From Alistipes sp. (GTDB taxonomy: Bacteria; Bacteroidota; Bacteroidia; Bacteroidales; Rikenellaceae), in contig JAGBEH010000007.1 in the NCBI GenBank assembly GCA_017937125.1, positions 248,001-312,000 on the forward strand: a stretch of DNA of 64,000 bases, given 5' to 3'. The translations under genes were made by a program, and so were the position numbers. The notes beneath the pieces were generated by a model. The model was not told the DNA's origin. It ran no database searches and worked only from the letters and a program-made list of their open reading frames with translations. The first letter of the stretch is position 1. Every line of letters begins with the position of its first letter. Shown in pieces: positions 51,730-59,788 of the stretch.

Positions 51730-54618
51730 TCAATACATATTGTCGTACATACTCTGGCTCTTGTCGTACTTCAAATCGGCCAGCGACGCGGCTTTGACCC
51801 CGATATTGAAACTCCAGCTCTTGTGGAATCCGAAGGGTATCCATACGAAAGACATCTGCCAGCAATGCAGGTCCCGCGTGATGGAAATCGAGGTTGTCGT
51901 CAGCTTGTTGTTCATAATGTCGTAACCGCCCGTGAACGTTATACCCGTCTTCGGTGTTATGTTTATGCTGCCGTTGAAGCCTATCGTCTGCGTGACGTTT
52001 TTCTTGTACCCCGTGGTGCCGTTGTTCACGTAGCTTATCGAGTAACTGATCATATAGTTGAAACCCAAGTTCCACGGCAGCGAGAAGTCGTAATATGTCT
52101 GCGACATATATTGCCGTCGAAGAACAGGGTCCATTCGCCCGTAAGGGTCGTAGAACGGGTTTATGTATTCGGGCGGAATGGAGTTGATGTCGTTGATGGC
52201 CGACTGCGAGTTGTCCTGACGCGATTTGAACGTGTATCCGAAACTCCATCCCGTGCTGACGATACGTCCCGGCAGACCGCGCCGCCACATCAGCTTGTTG
52301 TAGCGCACGCCCTGCGGGGATACCTCGTACGGGTCGAGCGTCGCCGACAGGTTCAGACCGAAATTGCTGCCGAATACGGTCGTTCGGAACGAAATCGGTA
52401 TCGTGGACAGACGCATCGAGTCCGCCAGGAAGTTGTACGAACCGCTTATTCGGATGTCGTCGATGAGTTTTATTTTCTTTACGCCCGTCGAGTCGCGTTT
52501 GCTCAGCACCTTCATTTCGAGCGTCTGCGACAGCGAGAACGTCAGGGCCATCTGCTGCCCCGATCCCGGAACGCCGTAAGCGTTGTCCGAGAAAGGCGAA
52601 TATACCGTGTAGCGGCCGAGCGAGTCGGTCTGCACGGTCTTGTAGAAGCCGTATTTCTGCTTGCTGAAATCGGGGGCGTAGGAGAATCCGACCTGAGGGG
52701 TCAGCGTATGGCGCACGGCCTGCACCTTGCTGGTCTTCTTCTTGAACTGCCACATTCCGTAGACCGTCGTTTGTGCCGAAATGCCGACATTGTAGTTGTA
52801 GAGACGGTAGAAGCCGTATTGCGGATCGAGATAGTCCACCTGATTGGTTACGGGGTTCCATTGACGCTCGACCTTCTTGAAATACCAGCGCTCGGTGTAG
52901 TTCGCCGTGGGCGATACGTTTATGTAGTTGAACAGGCTGAACGACGTCGAGACGGGTATGCTGTGCTCGATGCCGTTCTTCATATTCTTCAGGGTCTCTT
53001 TCGTGAAGAGTTCCTTCTCGGTCGTCGATACCGAGTTGGTCAGCTTGCCCGAGTAGCTGAACGATATTTTCTCGTACCAGCGGGCTTTGCCTACGGCCTC
53101 TTTGCGCTTGAACGGGTAGACGCGTGCGACGTTGAATACTATCGTCGGGAGTGTGACCGCTATGGTCGAATTCTGCGAGTTCTGCGACACGGCCATATTC
53201 ATCGACAGCGAGAACGGAGTGCCCGCCCAGCTCTTCGAATAGGAGATGGACGAGTTGGTCTGCGTGGCCAGAATGTCGTTGAGGTTCGTCGCCGAATAGC
53301 GGCTGTAACCGCTCGTGGAGAAGTTCACCGATGCCGAGAATGTCGATCCGGGGTTGGCCTTCGGGTCCTGCGAGTGCGTCCATTGCAGGCGGAAGTTGTT
53401 CTGTTTCACGTAGTCGGGTTCGCCTTTCTCGCCGTATTTTATGCTCGAGAAATTGGCATTGAAATTTCCCGTGAACTTATATCGCTTGATATAGTGCGAC
53501 GATGCCGACGCCTCCCACGAGCCGAGGGTGTAGATACCTCCGCGCACCGCGAGGTCCATATGCTCGCCGAGGGTGAAGTAGTAACCCAGATCGCGCAGGA
53601 AGAAACCTTTCGAATCCTCGCCGAATGTCGGCATCAGAAGTCCCGATTTAGGCCCCGAGTTTATGGGGAAGAAACCCTCGGGAATGCCGAGAAAATATAT
53701 CGGCACGTCTTCCATCACCAGATATGCGGGACCCGTAATCACCTTTTTGCCGGGGATTACCTTGGCTTTCGTCATAGCGAGATAGAAGTGCGGGTGGTCG
53801 GTCTCGTCGCAGGTGGTGTACATACCGTGCTGGATGTTGATGGTGTTGTCCTCCATCTTCTTCACGCTGCCGCCTATGAGCCAGCCGTCGCCCTCCTGCG
53901 TGGCCACGCCTTTGATTTTGGCTTTTTTTGAGGATATGTTGTATGTTATCGTATCCATCGTGTAGGACGAGCTGCCCTCGGTGAAAACGGGGTGCGTCAC
54001 CGTCGCCTTGCCGTCCACGGAGTCGGGCTTACCGTATGCGTATATCTCCTTGGAGTCCATATTGATACGCATAAAGTCGGCTTTCAGGTTCATATCCTGA
54101 TAATTTACGTCGCCTTCGTTGTAGATGTAGACCATCTTGTTGCGAACGTCGTAAACCAGCGAGTCGGTGTTCTTTCCGCTGATTATCTCGTCGAGGAACG
54201 CTCCGCCTCCCTTTTTGGTCGTCGTGTCGCTGCCCGCTGCCGACAGGCTTGCGGGTATGGAGTCGCCCGCGAGTCTCGCAAGCGAATCGGGTACGGAAAT
54301 CGTCGCAGAGTCGCGTACGGCTGCGGAAAGTGTGTCGGCCGCAGGGATTTTTGCCGCCGTGCGCCTCCTCGAAGCGGCGCCGCGTCTGTCGCGCGACGGT
54401 GGTTGCGTCCGTACCGCGGTGCCGGCCGTATCTTGTGCCGCCCGTAGCGTGTCGGATATGTTTGCGGACGGAATGTACGCCGTGCTGTCCGTACCGTGCA
54501 GGCGGAAATCGGCATACGCCGCATATGTGGCTTTGGGCAGCATTACGGCGAAAACGATTTGTACGGCAATGACGATCGTTGCCGAAAGGATGATATATTT
54601 TGTCCTCGTTCGTTTCAA
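51730..54618 (-). CDS. lptD: LPS-assembly protein LptD (Bacteroidetes type)
   Basis: The protein of about 962 residues is the outer-membrane barrel that inserts lipopolysaccharide. After a membrane/signal segment (KYIILSATIVIAVQIVFAV) comes a Ser/Thr/Ala/Arg-rich stretch. An OstA-like beta-jelly-roll follows, with KNKMVYIYNEGDVNYQD, ADFMRINMDSKEIYAYG, YTMDTITYNISSKKAKIKG and MYTTCDETDHPHFYLAMTKAKV. LGIPEGFFPI, SGLLMPTFGEDSKGFFLRDLGYY and a long barrel complete it. No in-frame ATG lies before the signal segment; TTG at 54618 gives a good one (MKRTRTKYIIL), while TTG at 54705 would start at the predicted transcription start. It lies 57 bases before grpE. Confidence 0.88.
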   Translation of the reverse strand: MKRTRTKYIILSATIVIAVQIVFAVMLPKATYAAYADFRLHGTDSTAYIPSANISDTLRAAQDTAGTAVRTQPPSRDRRGAASRRRTAAKIPAADTLSAAVRDSATISVPDSLARLAGDSIPASLSAAGSDTTTKKGGGAFLDEIISGKNTDSLVYDVRNKMVYIYNEGDVNYQDMNLKADFMRINMDSKEIYAYGKPDSVDGKATVTHPVFTEGSSSYTMDTITYNISSKKAKIKGVATQEGDGWLIGGSVKKMEDNTINIQHGMYTTCDETDHPHFYLAMTKAKVIPGKKVITGPAYLVMEDVPIYFLGIPEGFFPINSGPKSGLLMPTFGEDSKGFFLRDLGYYFTLGEHMDLAVRGGIYTLGSWEASASSHYIKRYKFTGNFNANFSSIKYGEKGEPDYVKQNNFRLQWTHSQDPKANPGSTFSASVNFSTSGYSRYSATNLNDILATQTNSSISYSKSWAGTPFSLSMNMAVSQNSQNSTIAVTLPTIVFNVARVYPFKRKEAVGKARWYEKISFSYSGKLTNSVSTTEKELFTKETLKNMKNGIEHSIPVSTSFSLFNYINVSPTANYTERWYFKKVERQWNPVTNQVDYLDPQYGFYRLYNYNVGISAQTTVYGMWQFKKKTSKVQAVRHTLTPQVGFSYAPDFSKQKYGFYKTVQTDSLGRYTVYSPFSDNAYGVPGSGQQMALTFSLSQTLEMKVLSKRDSTGVKKIKLIDDIRISGSYNFLADSMRLSTIPISFRTTVFGSNFGLNLSATLDPYEVSPQGVRYNKLMWRRGLPGRIVSTGWSFGYTFKSRQDNSQSAINDINSIPPEYINPFYDPYGRMDPVLRRQYMSQTYYDFSLPWNLGFNYMISYSISYVNNGTTGYKKNVTQTIGFNGSINITPKTGITFTGGYDIMNNKLTTTSISITRDLHCWQMSFVWIPFGFHKSWSFNIGVKAASLADLKYDKSQSMYDNMY

Positions 54619-54636
54619 AAATCCAAAAATTTTCAG

Positions 54637-54644
54637 TACCTTTG
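54637..54644 (+). promoter_or_regulatory. -7 box of the amidase promoter
   Basis: TACCTTTG matches TAnnTTTG; transcription would start near 54651. Its last four bases are part of the palindrome TTTGCCGAC-AA-GTCGGCAAA (54641-54660), which could be an operator or an RNA hairpin at the 5' end. Confidence 0.65.
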
Positions 54645-54660
54645 CCGACAAGTCGGCAAA
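54641..54660. promoter_or_regulatory. Perfect palindrome in the lptD/amidase divergent region
   Basis: TTTGCCGAC (54641-54649) and GTCGGCAAA (54652-54660) are exact reverse complements around AA. It overlaps the amidase -7 box and lies inside the predicted 5' untranslated RNA of lptD. Confidence 0.75.
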
Positions 54661-54710
54661 AACGCAGAAATCACCGTTTCGCACACGTGCGGACGCGATT
54701 TTCAATCCGA

Positions 54711-54718
54711 CAAATATA
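54711..54718 (-). promoter_or_regulatory. -7 box of the lptD promoter
   Basis: TATATTTG on the minus strand matches TAnnTTTG. Transcription would start near 54705 and run left, giving an 86-base leader before the TTG at 54618 and overlapping the amidase transcript. Confidence 0.6.
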
Positions 54719-54758
54719 GATAAAATTTTAGAGATAACCTCGAATTCGACTAAATACT

Positions 54759-56168
54759 ATGCGCGGAATACTCTTTTCATTGGCGGCGGTTTGCACGTTT
54801 GCGATTACGAACGCGGCTTTTGCCGATAATATTGCGCAGGGCGTGAAGGTGGTGGTGATAGACGCCGGGCACGGAGGTCCCAAATTCCCCGGTGCTACTT
54901 ATCGCGGCATACACGAGAAGGACCTGAACCTGAAAGTGGCGTTGAAACTCGGTGCGCTGATCGAGAAACGTATGCCCGATGTCAAGGTGGTTTATACGCG
55001 CAAGACCGACAAACAGTTCTCCACCGACCTGAACAAGGATTTGCAGGCTCGCGCCGAGATCGCCAACAAGGCGTGCGGCGACATATTCATATCGATACAT
55101 GCGAATGCCGCCCCTGCGTCGGGGGCTCGCGGCGTGGAGACCCTCATAATGGGCGAGAGCCCGCTCGAAACGAGGGCGAACGAAAGCGTGCTGTTCGCCA
55201 ACAACAAGGAGGAGTTTCTGGATATGTCCAATCAGAAGACGGCGGCCATAGTGCGCGCTTACATACAGAACCTGCAATTCACCTACGGCGAATACAGCGA
55301 GATGATGGCGCGGCTCATTCAGAAGAACTATGCCAAGTCCGGACGTATCGCACGAGGTATCAAACGCCAGCCGCTGAAAGTGCTCTATGCTACCGATATG
55401 CCGAGTGTGCTTACCGAGATAGGCTTTATGTCCAATGCCGAGGAGTTGAGGTATATGTCCTCCGAGAAAGGACAGGCGCAGATTGCCGAGAACCTTTATA
55501 ATGCTGTTCGGGAATATGCCGAGTACGTGCGCAAATCGCTGTTGGTCGATGGCGCCGCGTCGCAGCAGTCCGAAACACGCCCTGCCGTCGTTGCGGACGA
55601 GAATCCGAAAACGGGGGATGCGAATACTGATGCTGCCGTGAAGGCGGCACCGTCCGATGCGAAGGACGGGAGTGCATCCGCATCGCGTGCCGCATCGTCT
55701 GCGGGCGGCGATTCTGCGGCGAAAAACGGTGCGGCCGACGCGAATGCTCCCGCAAACGGCGCTCGGAATACGGGTGTGCAGAGCGCCGACCGTCCCGCAG
55801 GTTCGCAGCCTGCGCGACAGACCGTGACCGAGGACGCGGGTGCCCGTCGAAATACCGAAGAGCCGAAAACTCGGCAGGCATCGGAGCCGTCTGTGCCGCC
55901 GCAGTCGGGGAAAAACGATTCGGGGAGCTTTTTTACGGTGCAGATTATGGCGAGTATGACGCCCGTATCGCTCGGCGATGCCCGTTTCGGCAGTTTCGGC
56001 GGAAAAGTCAGCCGATATACGGCCGACGGTGCGTATAAGTATAAATATTGCATAGGCAAATATTCGGATCGGGCGGCGGCGCAGAAGGCGGCCGCCGAAT
56101 TGCGCAGGGAGTTCAGGGATGCCTTCGTCGTGGAGGTCGAGGGCGGACGTGTCGTCAGGCGCAAGTAA
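54759..56168 (+). CDS. Periplasmic N-acetylmuramoyl-L-alanine amidase with SPOR domain
   Basis: This 469-residue enzyme removes the peptide stem from peptidoglycan. A signal peptide (ends near AAFA) precedes an Amidase_3 domain (about 28-260) with zinc and catalytic residues in VIDAGHGG, GIHEKDLNL, FISIHANA and LTEIGFMSN. A disordered linker of about 125 residues, mostly Ala, Ser, Asp, Gly and Pro, connects to a SPOR domain (about 388-465, SFFTVQIMAS, YKYCIGKYSDRAAAQKAAAELR), which binds denuded glycan at the division site. The layout points to cell separation. It is followed by an MCE gene after 88 bases. Confidence 0.92.
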   Translation: MRGILFSLAAVCTFAITNAAFADNIAQGVKVVVIDAGHGGPKFPGATYRGIHEKDLNLKVALKLGALIEKRMPDVKVVYTRKTDKQFSTDLNKDLQARAEIANKACGDIFISIHANAAPASGARGVETLIMGESPLETRANESVLFANNKEEFLDMSNQKTAAIVRAYIQNLQFTYGEYSEMMARLIQKNYAKSGRIARGIKRQPLKVLYATDMPSVLTEIGFMSNAEELRYMSSEKGQAQIAENLYNAVREYAEYVRKSLLVDGAASQQSETRPAVVADENPKTGDANTDAAVKAAPSDAKDGSASASRAASSAGGDSAAKNGAADANAPANGARNTGVQSADRPAGSQPARQTVTEDAGARRNTEEPKTRQASEPSVPPQSGKNDSGSFFTVQIMASMTPVSLGDARFGSFGGKVSRYTADGAYKYKYCIGKYSDRAAAQKAAAELRREFRDAFVVEVEGGRVVRRK

Positions 56169-56256
56169 ATGCCCTGACGGTCTGTGTCGGCGCGTGTATG
56201 CGTCGGAAACGGGCCGTGTTCGGGTATCGTGGAACCGTAATGAGAAAAACTGAAAT

Positions 56257-57255
56257 ATGAAAAGAGAAGCTAAAATCGGAATTTTCGCGGTAGTGATATT
56301 GATTTGCTCATGGGCGGGCATCCGTTTCCTGAGCGGTATGGACGTGTTCAGCCGCAACAAGGTGTATTATGCCTGCTACGATCAGGTCAATGGCGTGCAG
56401 ACCGCTACGCCCGTGATGATTCGCGGCGTGAAGGTGGGGCAGGTGTCGGACATCGTTCTCGACCCCGAGCGCGAGAACGGCGTGAGGTTGTCGCTGTCCA
56501 TCCACCGCAAGTACGATATTCCGAAAGATTCGCGTGCGATGATTTACAGCAACGGATTTCTGGGTAACAAGGCCATCGAACTGGTTCTCGGCACATCGTC
56601 CGAGATGCTTGACGGCGGCGGCGAGATAAAGGCGGAGCACGACCGCGACCTGATGGCTATGGCGGGTTCCGAGTTTGAAGATATAAAGAGCAAGCTCAAT
56701 GACCTGTCGGAGCGGCTTGCGCGGACGCTCGACAACGTGAACGATCTGTTGGAGACCAACAAGAACAGTTTCAACGGCATTATGACCCATCTCGACTCCG
56801 TGACCGGCAGTATGGACGAGGTCGTCACGGGACGCAAGCGCGAGTTGCGGGAGATCGTGGACAACCTCTCCGCTTTTTCGGCGGCGCTTGGTCGCAGCAG
56901 CTCGAAGATCGACAGCACGCTGGTCAATGTGAATATCGTGGCCGAGCAGTTCGCCGATGCCGATGTTGCGGGCAGCCTCAAAACCACGTTGGCGAAACTC
57001 GATGCCGTACTCGAAAAGTTCGACAGCGGCGACGGTACGGTTGCCAAACTCATCAACGACAAGGAACTCTATACGAACCTTACCGCCGCGAGTGCAAATC
57101 TCTCTTCGCTGCTCGCGGACCTCGAAGCCAATCCGAAACGTTACGTGCATTTCTCGGTGTTCGGGCGCGGAGCCAAAGCCGCCGAGCGCGACCGTGCCAA
57201 GGCTGCCGAAAAGGCGTCGGATGTTCAGGACAAGGGTGCGAATACCCGAAAGTAA
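56257..57255 (+). CDS. MlaD/MCE-family lipid transport protein
   Basis: The 332-residue protein has one N-terminal membrane helix (about 7-24, IFAVVILICSWAGIRFL) and an MCE domain (about 36-120: YYACYDQVNGVQTATPVMIRGVKVGQVSDIVL, and GNKAIELVLG). A long coiled-coil region (about 140-300) rich in NDL/DNV repeats follows. MCE proteins form hexameric tunnels that move phospholipids between inner and outer membranes, normally with an ABC transporter; neither the permease nor the ATPase is in this window. It stands between a cell-wall amidase and mutS2, an arrangement seen widely in Bacteroidetes. Confidence 0.88.
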   Translation: MKREAKIGIFAVVILICSWAGIRFLSGMDVFSRNKVYYACYDQVNGVQTATPVMIRGVKVGQVSDIVLDPERENGVRLSLSIHRKYDIPKDSRAMIYSNGFLGNKAIELVLGTSSEMLDGGGEIKAEHDRDLMAMAGSEFEDIKSKLNDLSERLARTLDNVNDLLETNKNSFNGIMTHLDSVTGSMDEVVTGRKRELREIVDNLSAFSAALGRSSSKIDSTLVNVNIVAEQFADADVAGSLKTTLAKLDAVLEKFDSGDGTVAKLINDKELYTNLTAASANLSSLLADLEANPKRYVHFSVFGRGAKAAERDRAKAAEKASDVQDKGANTRK

Positions 57256-57267
57256 ATTGTACGTCAG

Positions 57268-59757
57268 ATGATATATCCGTCCGATTTCGAATGTAAGGTC
57301 GGGTTCGACCGCCTGCGCGAACAGGTGGCGGCGCTGTGTACGATGCGCCGTGCCCGCGAGCTGCTCTCCGACGAGCGGTTCTCGACCTCTGCCGACGAGA
57401 TCGTGCGCCGCCATTCGCTTGCGGACGAACTGCACCGCCTGCTCGACATGGAGAGCGATTTCCCGCGCGAGGATTTCGGGGACATAGACGGCGTGGTCGC
57501 CAAAGTGCGGGTCGAGGGGACGTTTCTCGATACCGAAGAGGTGCTTGCACTTGCCGTTGCATTGAAGGCAGCCGAACGCACCTCATCGTTCATCCTTTCG
57601 CGCGATGGCGACGCATATCCGTTCGTACGCGAATTGAGCCGCGGGCTTGCACCGTTGGCGCATATCGTCCGCGAGGCCGAGCGCATCGTGGACGAATACG
57701 GGCAGGTGCGCGACAATGCGTCGCCCGAACTTGCGCAGCTGCGCCGCGAGATACGTTCGCGCGAGGGGCAGGTGTCGAAACGGCTGCAACAGATACTTTC
57801 GTCGGCTAAAGGGGCGGGTATAGTGGATGCCGAAGCTATGATTTCCATTCGCGAGGGGCGAGCCGTGATTCCCGTTGCCGCGGGCAACAAACGCAAGTTG
57901 CAGGGTTTCGTCCACGACGAGTCCGCCACGGGCAAGACCGTATATATCGAACCCGTCGAGGTCGTGGAACTCAACAACGAGCTCAAGGAGCTGGAGTATG
58001 CCGTACGTCGCGAGATAGTCCGCATACTCACGTGTTTCACCGATTTCGTGCGGCCTGACATCGGGGCGATAGCCGATGCGGGCGAATACCTCGCGCAGAT
58101 AGATATGCTTCGCGCCAAAGCCCGCTGGGCCGCCGCAAACGGGGGCGTCAAGCCGATAATATCCGACGAGGGGCGCCTGTCGCTGCGCAATGCACGGCAT
58201 CCGCTGCTGGCTCAGACGCTGGCCGCGCAGAAGAAGGAGATAGTGCCGCTCGACCTGCTGCTCGACACCCGCGAGCGGATACTCGTCATTTCGGGGCCCA
58301 ACGCGGGCGGCAAGTCGGTGTGTCTGAAGACTGCGGGATTGTTGCAGTATATGTTCCAGTGCGGTTTTCCCGTTACGGCATCCGAGAATTCGGAATTTCC
58401 GATTTTCGAGAGCATATATATAGATATAGGCGACGAGCAGTCTATGGACAACGACCTTTCTACATACTCGTCGCACCTCTACAATATGAAAAATATGCTC
58501 GGCGGTGCGTCGGAGAGGAGTATGGTGCTTATCGACGAGTTCGGGTCGGGTACGGAGCCCGTTATAGGCGGGGCCATAGCCGAAGCCATTCTCGAACGGC
58601 TCGTCGAACGTCGCAGCTACGGCGTGATTACCACTCACTATTCGAATATCAAGTACTATGCGGCCAATACGGATGGCATCTCCAACGGTGCTATGACATT
58701 CGACGTGAAGAATATACGGCCGCTGTTCCGTCTCGAAACGGGCAAACCGGGCAGCTCTTTCGCCATAGAGATAGCACGCAAGATAGGTCTGCCCGAGCAG
58801 ATAATCCGCTCGGCGAGCGAAAAGGTAGGCTCGGAGCATATAAATATCGAGAAGCAGCTGCGCGAGATAGCGCGCGACAAACGTTATTGGGAGCAGAAAC
58901 GCGACCGCATACGCATCGCCGACCGCAAGGTCGATGAGTTGGAGCAGCGTTACCGAGAGCAGCTCGAACGCATACGCTCCGAGCGCAACGAGATAATAGG
59001 CAAGGCTCGGCAGGAGGCCAAAGAGCTTATCGCCGATGCCAACCGCCGCATAGAGAACACCATAAAGTCCATACGTGAAGCGCAGGCCGAACGCGAGACT
59101 ACGCGGACTGTGCGCAAAGAGTTCGACGAATTCCGCGCGGAGGTCGAGAACGACAGTGCCGCAGCATCCGAGAACGCAGCCCGCGTGGAGCGCGAGATGG
59201 AGCGTCTGGAACGACGGCAGGCGCGTCGTGCCGAGCGCCGCAGGGAGCATCCCGCCGCAGAACCGCAGCAGGCGGCTGCGGAGGTGCCGCAACCTGTCGT
59301 GGCGGGCTCGAAAGTCCGTATCGAGGGGCAGGACATTATCGGCGTCGTGCAGTCCGTCAAGGGACGCAAGGCGCAGGTGGCTTTCGGTCATATACTGACT
59401 ACGGTCGAATGCGACAGACTTACGGCGGTGTCGAATGCCGAATATAAGCGTGTTATGCGCCCCGTTACGCCCCGCACCGTCATTGCCGCCGACATCTCGC
59501 GGCGCCGCCTGAATTTCCGCAGTTCGATAGACATTCGCGGTATGCGTGCGGCGGAGGCCTTGGAGGCCGTGCAGGATTTGGTAGATGATGCGCTTATGGT
59601 CGGCGTCGATACGGTCTCCATTTTGCACGGCAAGGGCACGGGCGCACTCAAGGAGGAGGTGCGCAACTATCTGCGGACGGTGCCGCAGGCGGTCGATGTC
59701 CGCGACGAGCATCCCGACAGGGGCGGCGCGGGAATTACGGTCGTTACTTTCGGGTGA
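57268..59757 (+). CDS. mutS2: Endonuclease MutS2
   Basis: This 829-residue MutS-like protein lacks the mismatch-recognition domain. It has core and lever regions (about 1-300), an ABC-type ATPase with Walker A GPNAGGKS (near 344), STYSSHLYNMKNML, Walker B VLIDEFGSGTEP and the later TTHYSNIKYYA, then a long coiled coil (about 500-680) and a C-terminal Smr domain (about 755-829) with IDIRGMRAAEA and HGKGTGAL. MutS2 suppresses recombination and in some bacteria rescues collided ribosomes; which role applies here is unknown. It begins 12 bases after the MCE gene. Confidence 0.95.
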   Translation: MIYPSDFECKVGFDRLREQVAALCTMRRARELLSDERFSTSADEIVRRHSLADELHRLLDMESDFPREDFGDIDGVVAKVRVEGTFLDTEEVLALAVALKAAERTSSFILSRDGDAYPFVRELSRGLAPLAHIVREAERIVDEYGQVRDNASPELAQLRREIRSREGQVSKRLQQILSSAKGAGIVDAEAMISIREGRAVIPVAAGNKRKLQGFVHDESATGKTVYIEPVEVVELNNELKELEYAVRREIVRILTCFTDFVRPDIGAIADAGEYLAQIDMLRAKARWAAANGGVKPIISDEGRLSLRNARHPLLAQTLAAQKKEIVPLDLLLDTRERILVISGPNAGGKSVCLKTAGLLQYMFQCGFPVTASENSEFPIFESIYIDIGDEQSMDNDLSTYSSHLYNMKNMLGGASERSMVLIDEFGSGTEPVIGGAIAEAILERLVERRSYGVITTHYSNIKYYAANTDGISNGAMTFDVKNIRPLFRLETGKPGSSFAIEIARKIGLPEQIIRSASEKVGSEHINIEKQLREIARDKRYWEQKRDRIRIADRKVDELEQRYREQLERIRSERNEIIGKARQEAKELIADANRRIENTIKSIREAQAERETTRTVRKEFDEFRAEVENDSAAASENAARVEREMERLERRQARRAERRREHPAAEPQQAAAEVPQPVVAGSKVRIEGQDIIGVVQSVKGRKAQVAFGHILTTVECDRLTAVSNAEYKRVMRPVTPRTVIAADISRRRLNFRSSIDIRGMRAAEALEAVQDLVDDALMVGVDTVSILHGKGTGALKEEVRNYLRTVPQAVDVRDEHPDRGGAGITVVTFG

Positions 59758-59788
59758 ATTCGAAACTGACTCAAAAATACGCAGTATT

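Noticed and set aside
59585..59788. N-terminal extension of murF-alr inside mutS2
   Set aside because: It overlaps the Smr domain coding region in another frame, and the MurF start is clear at 59789.
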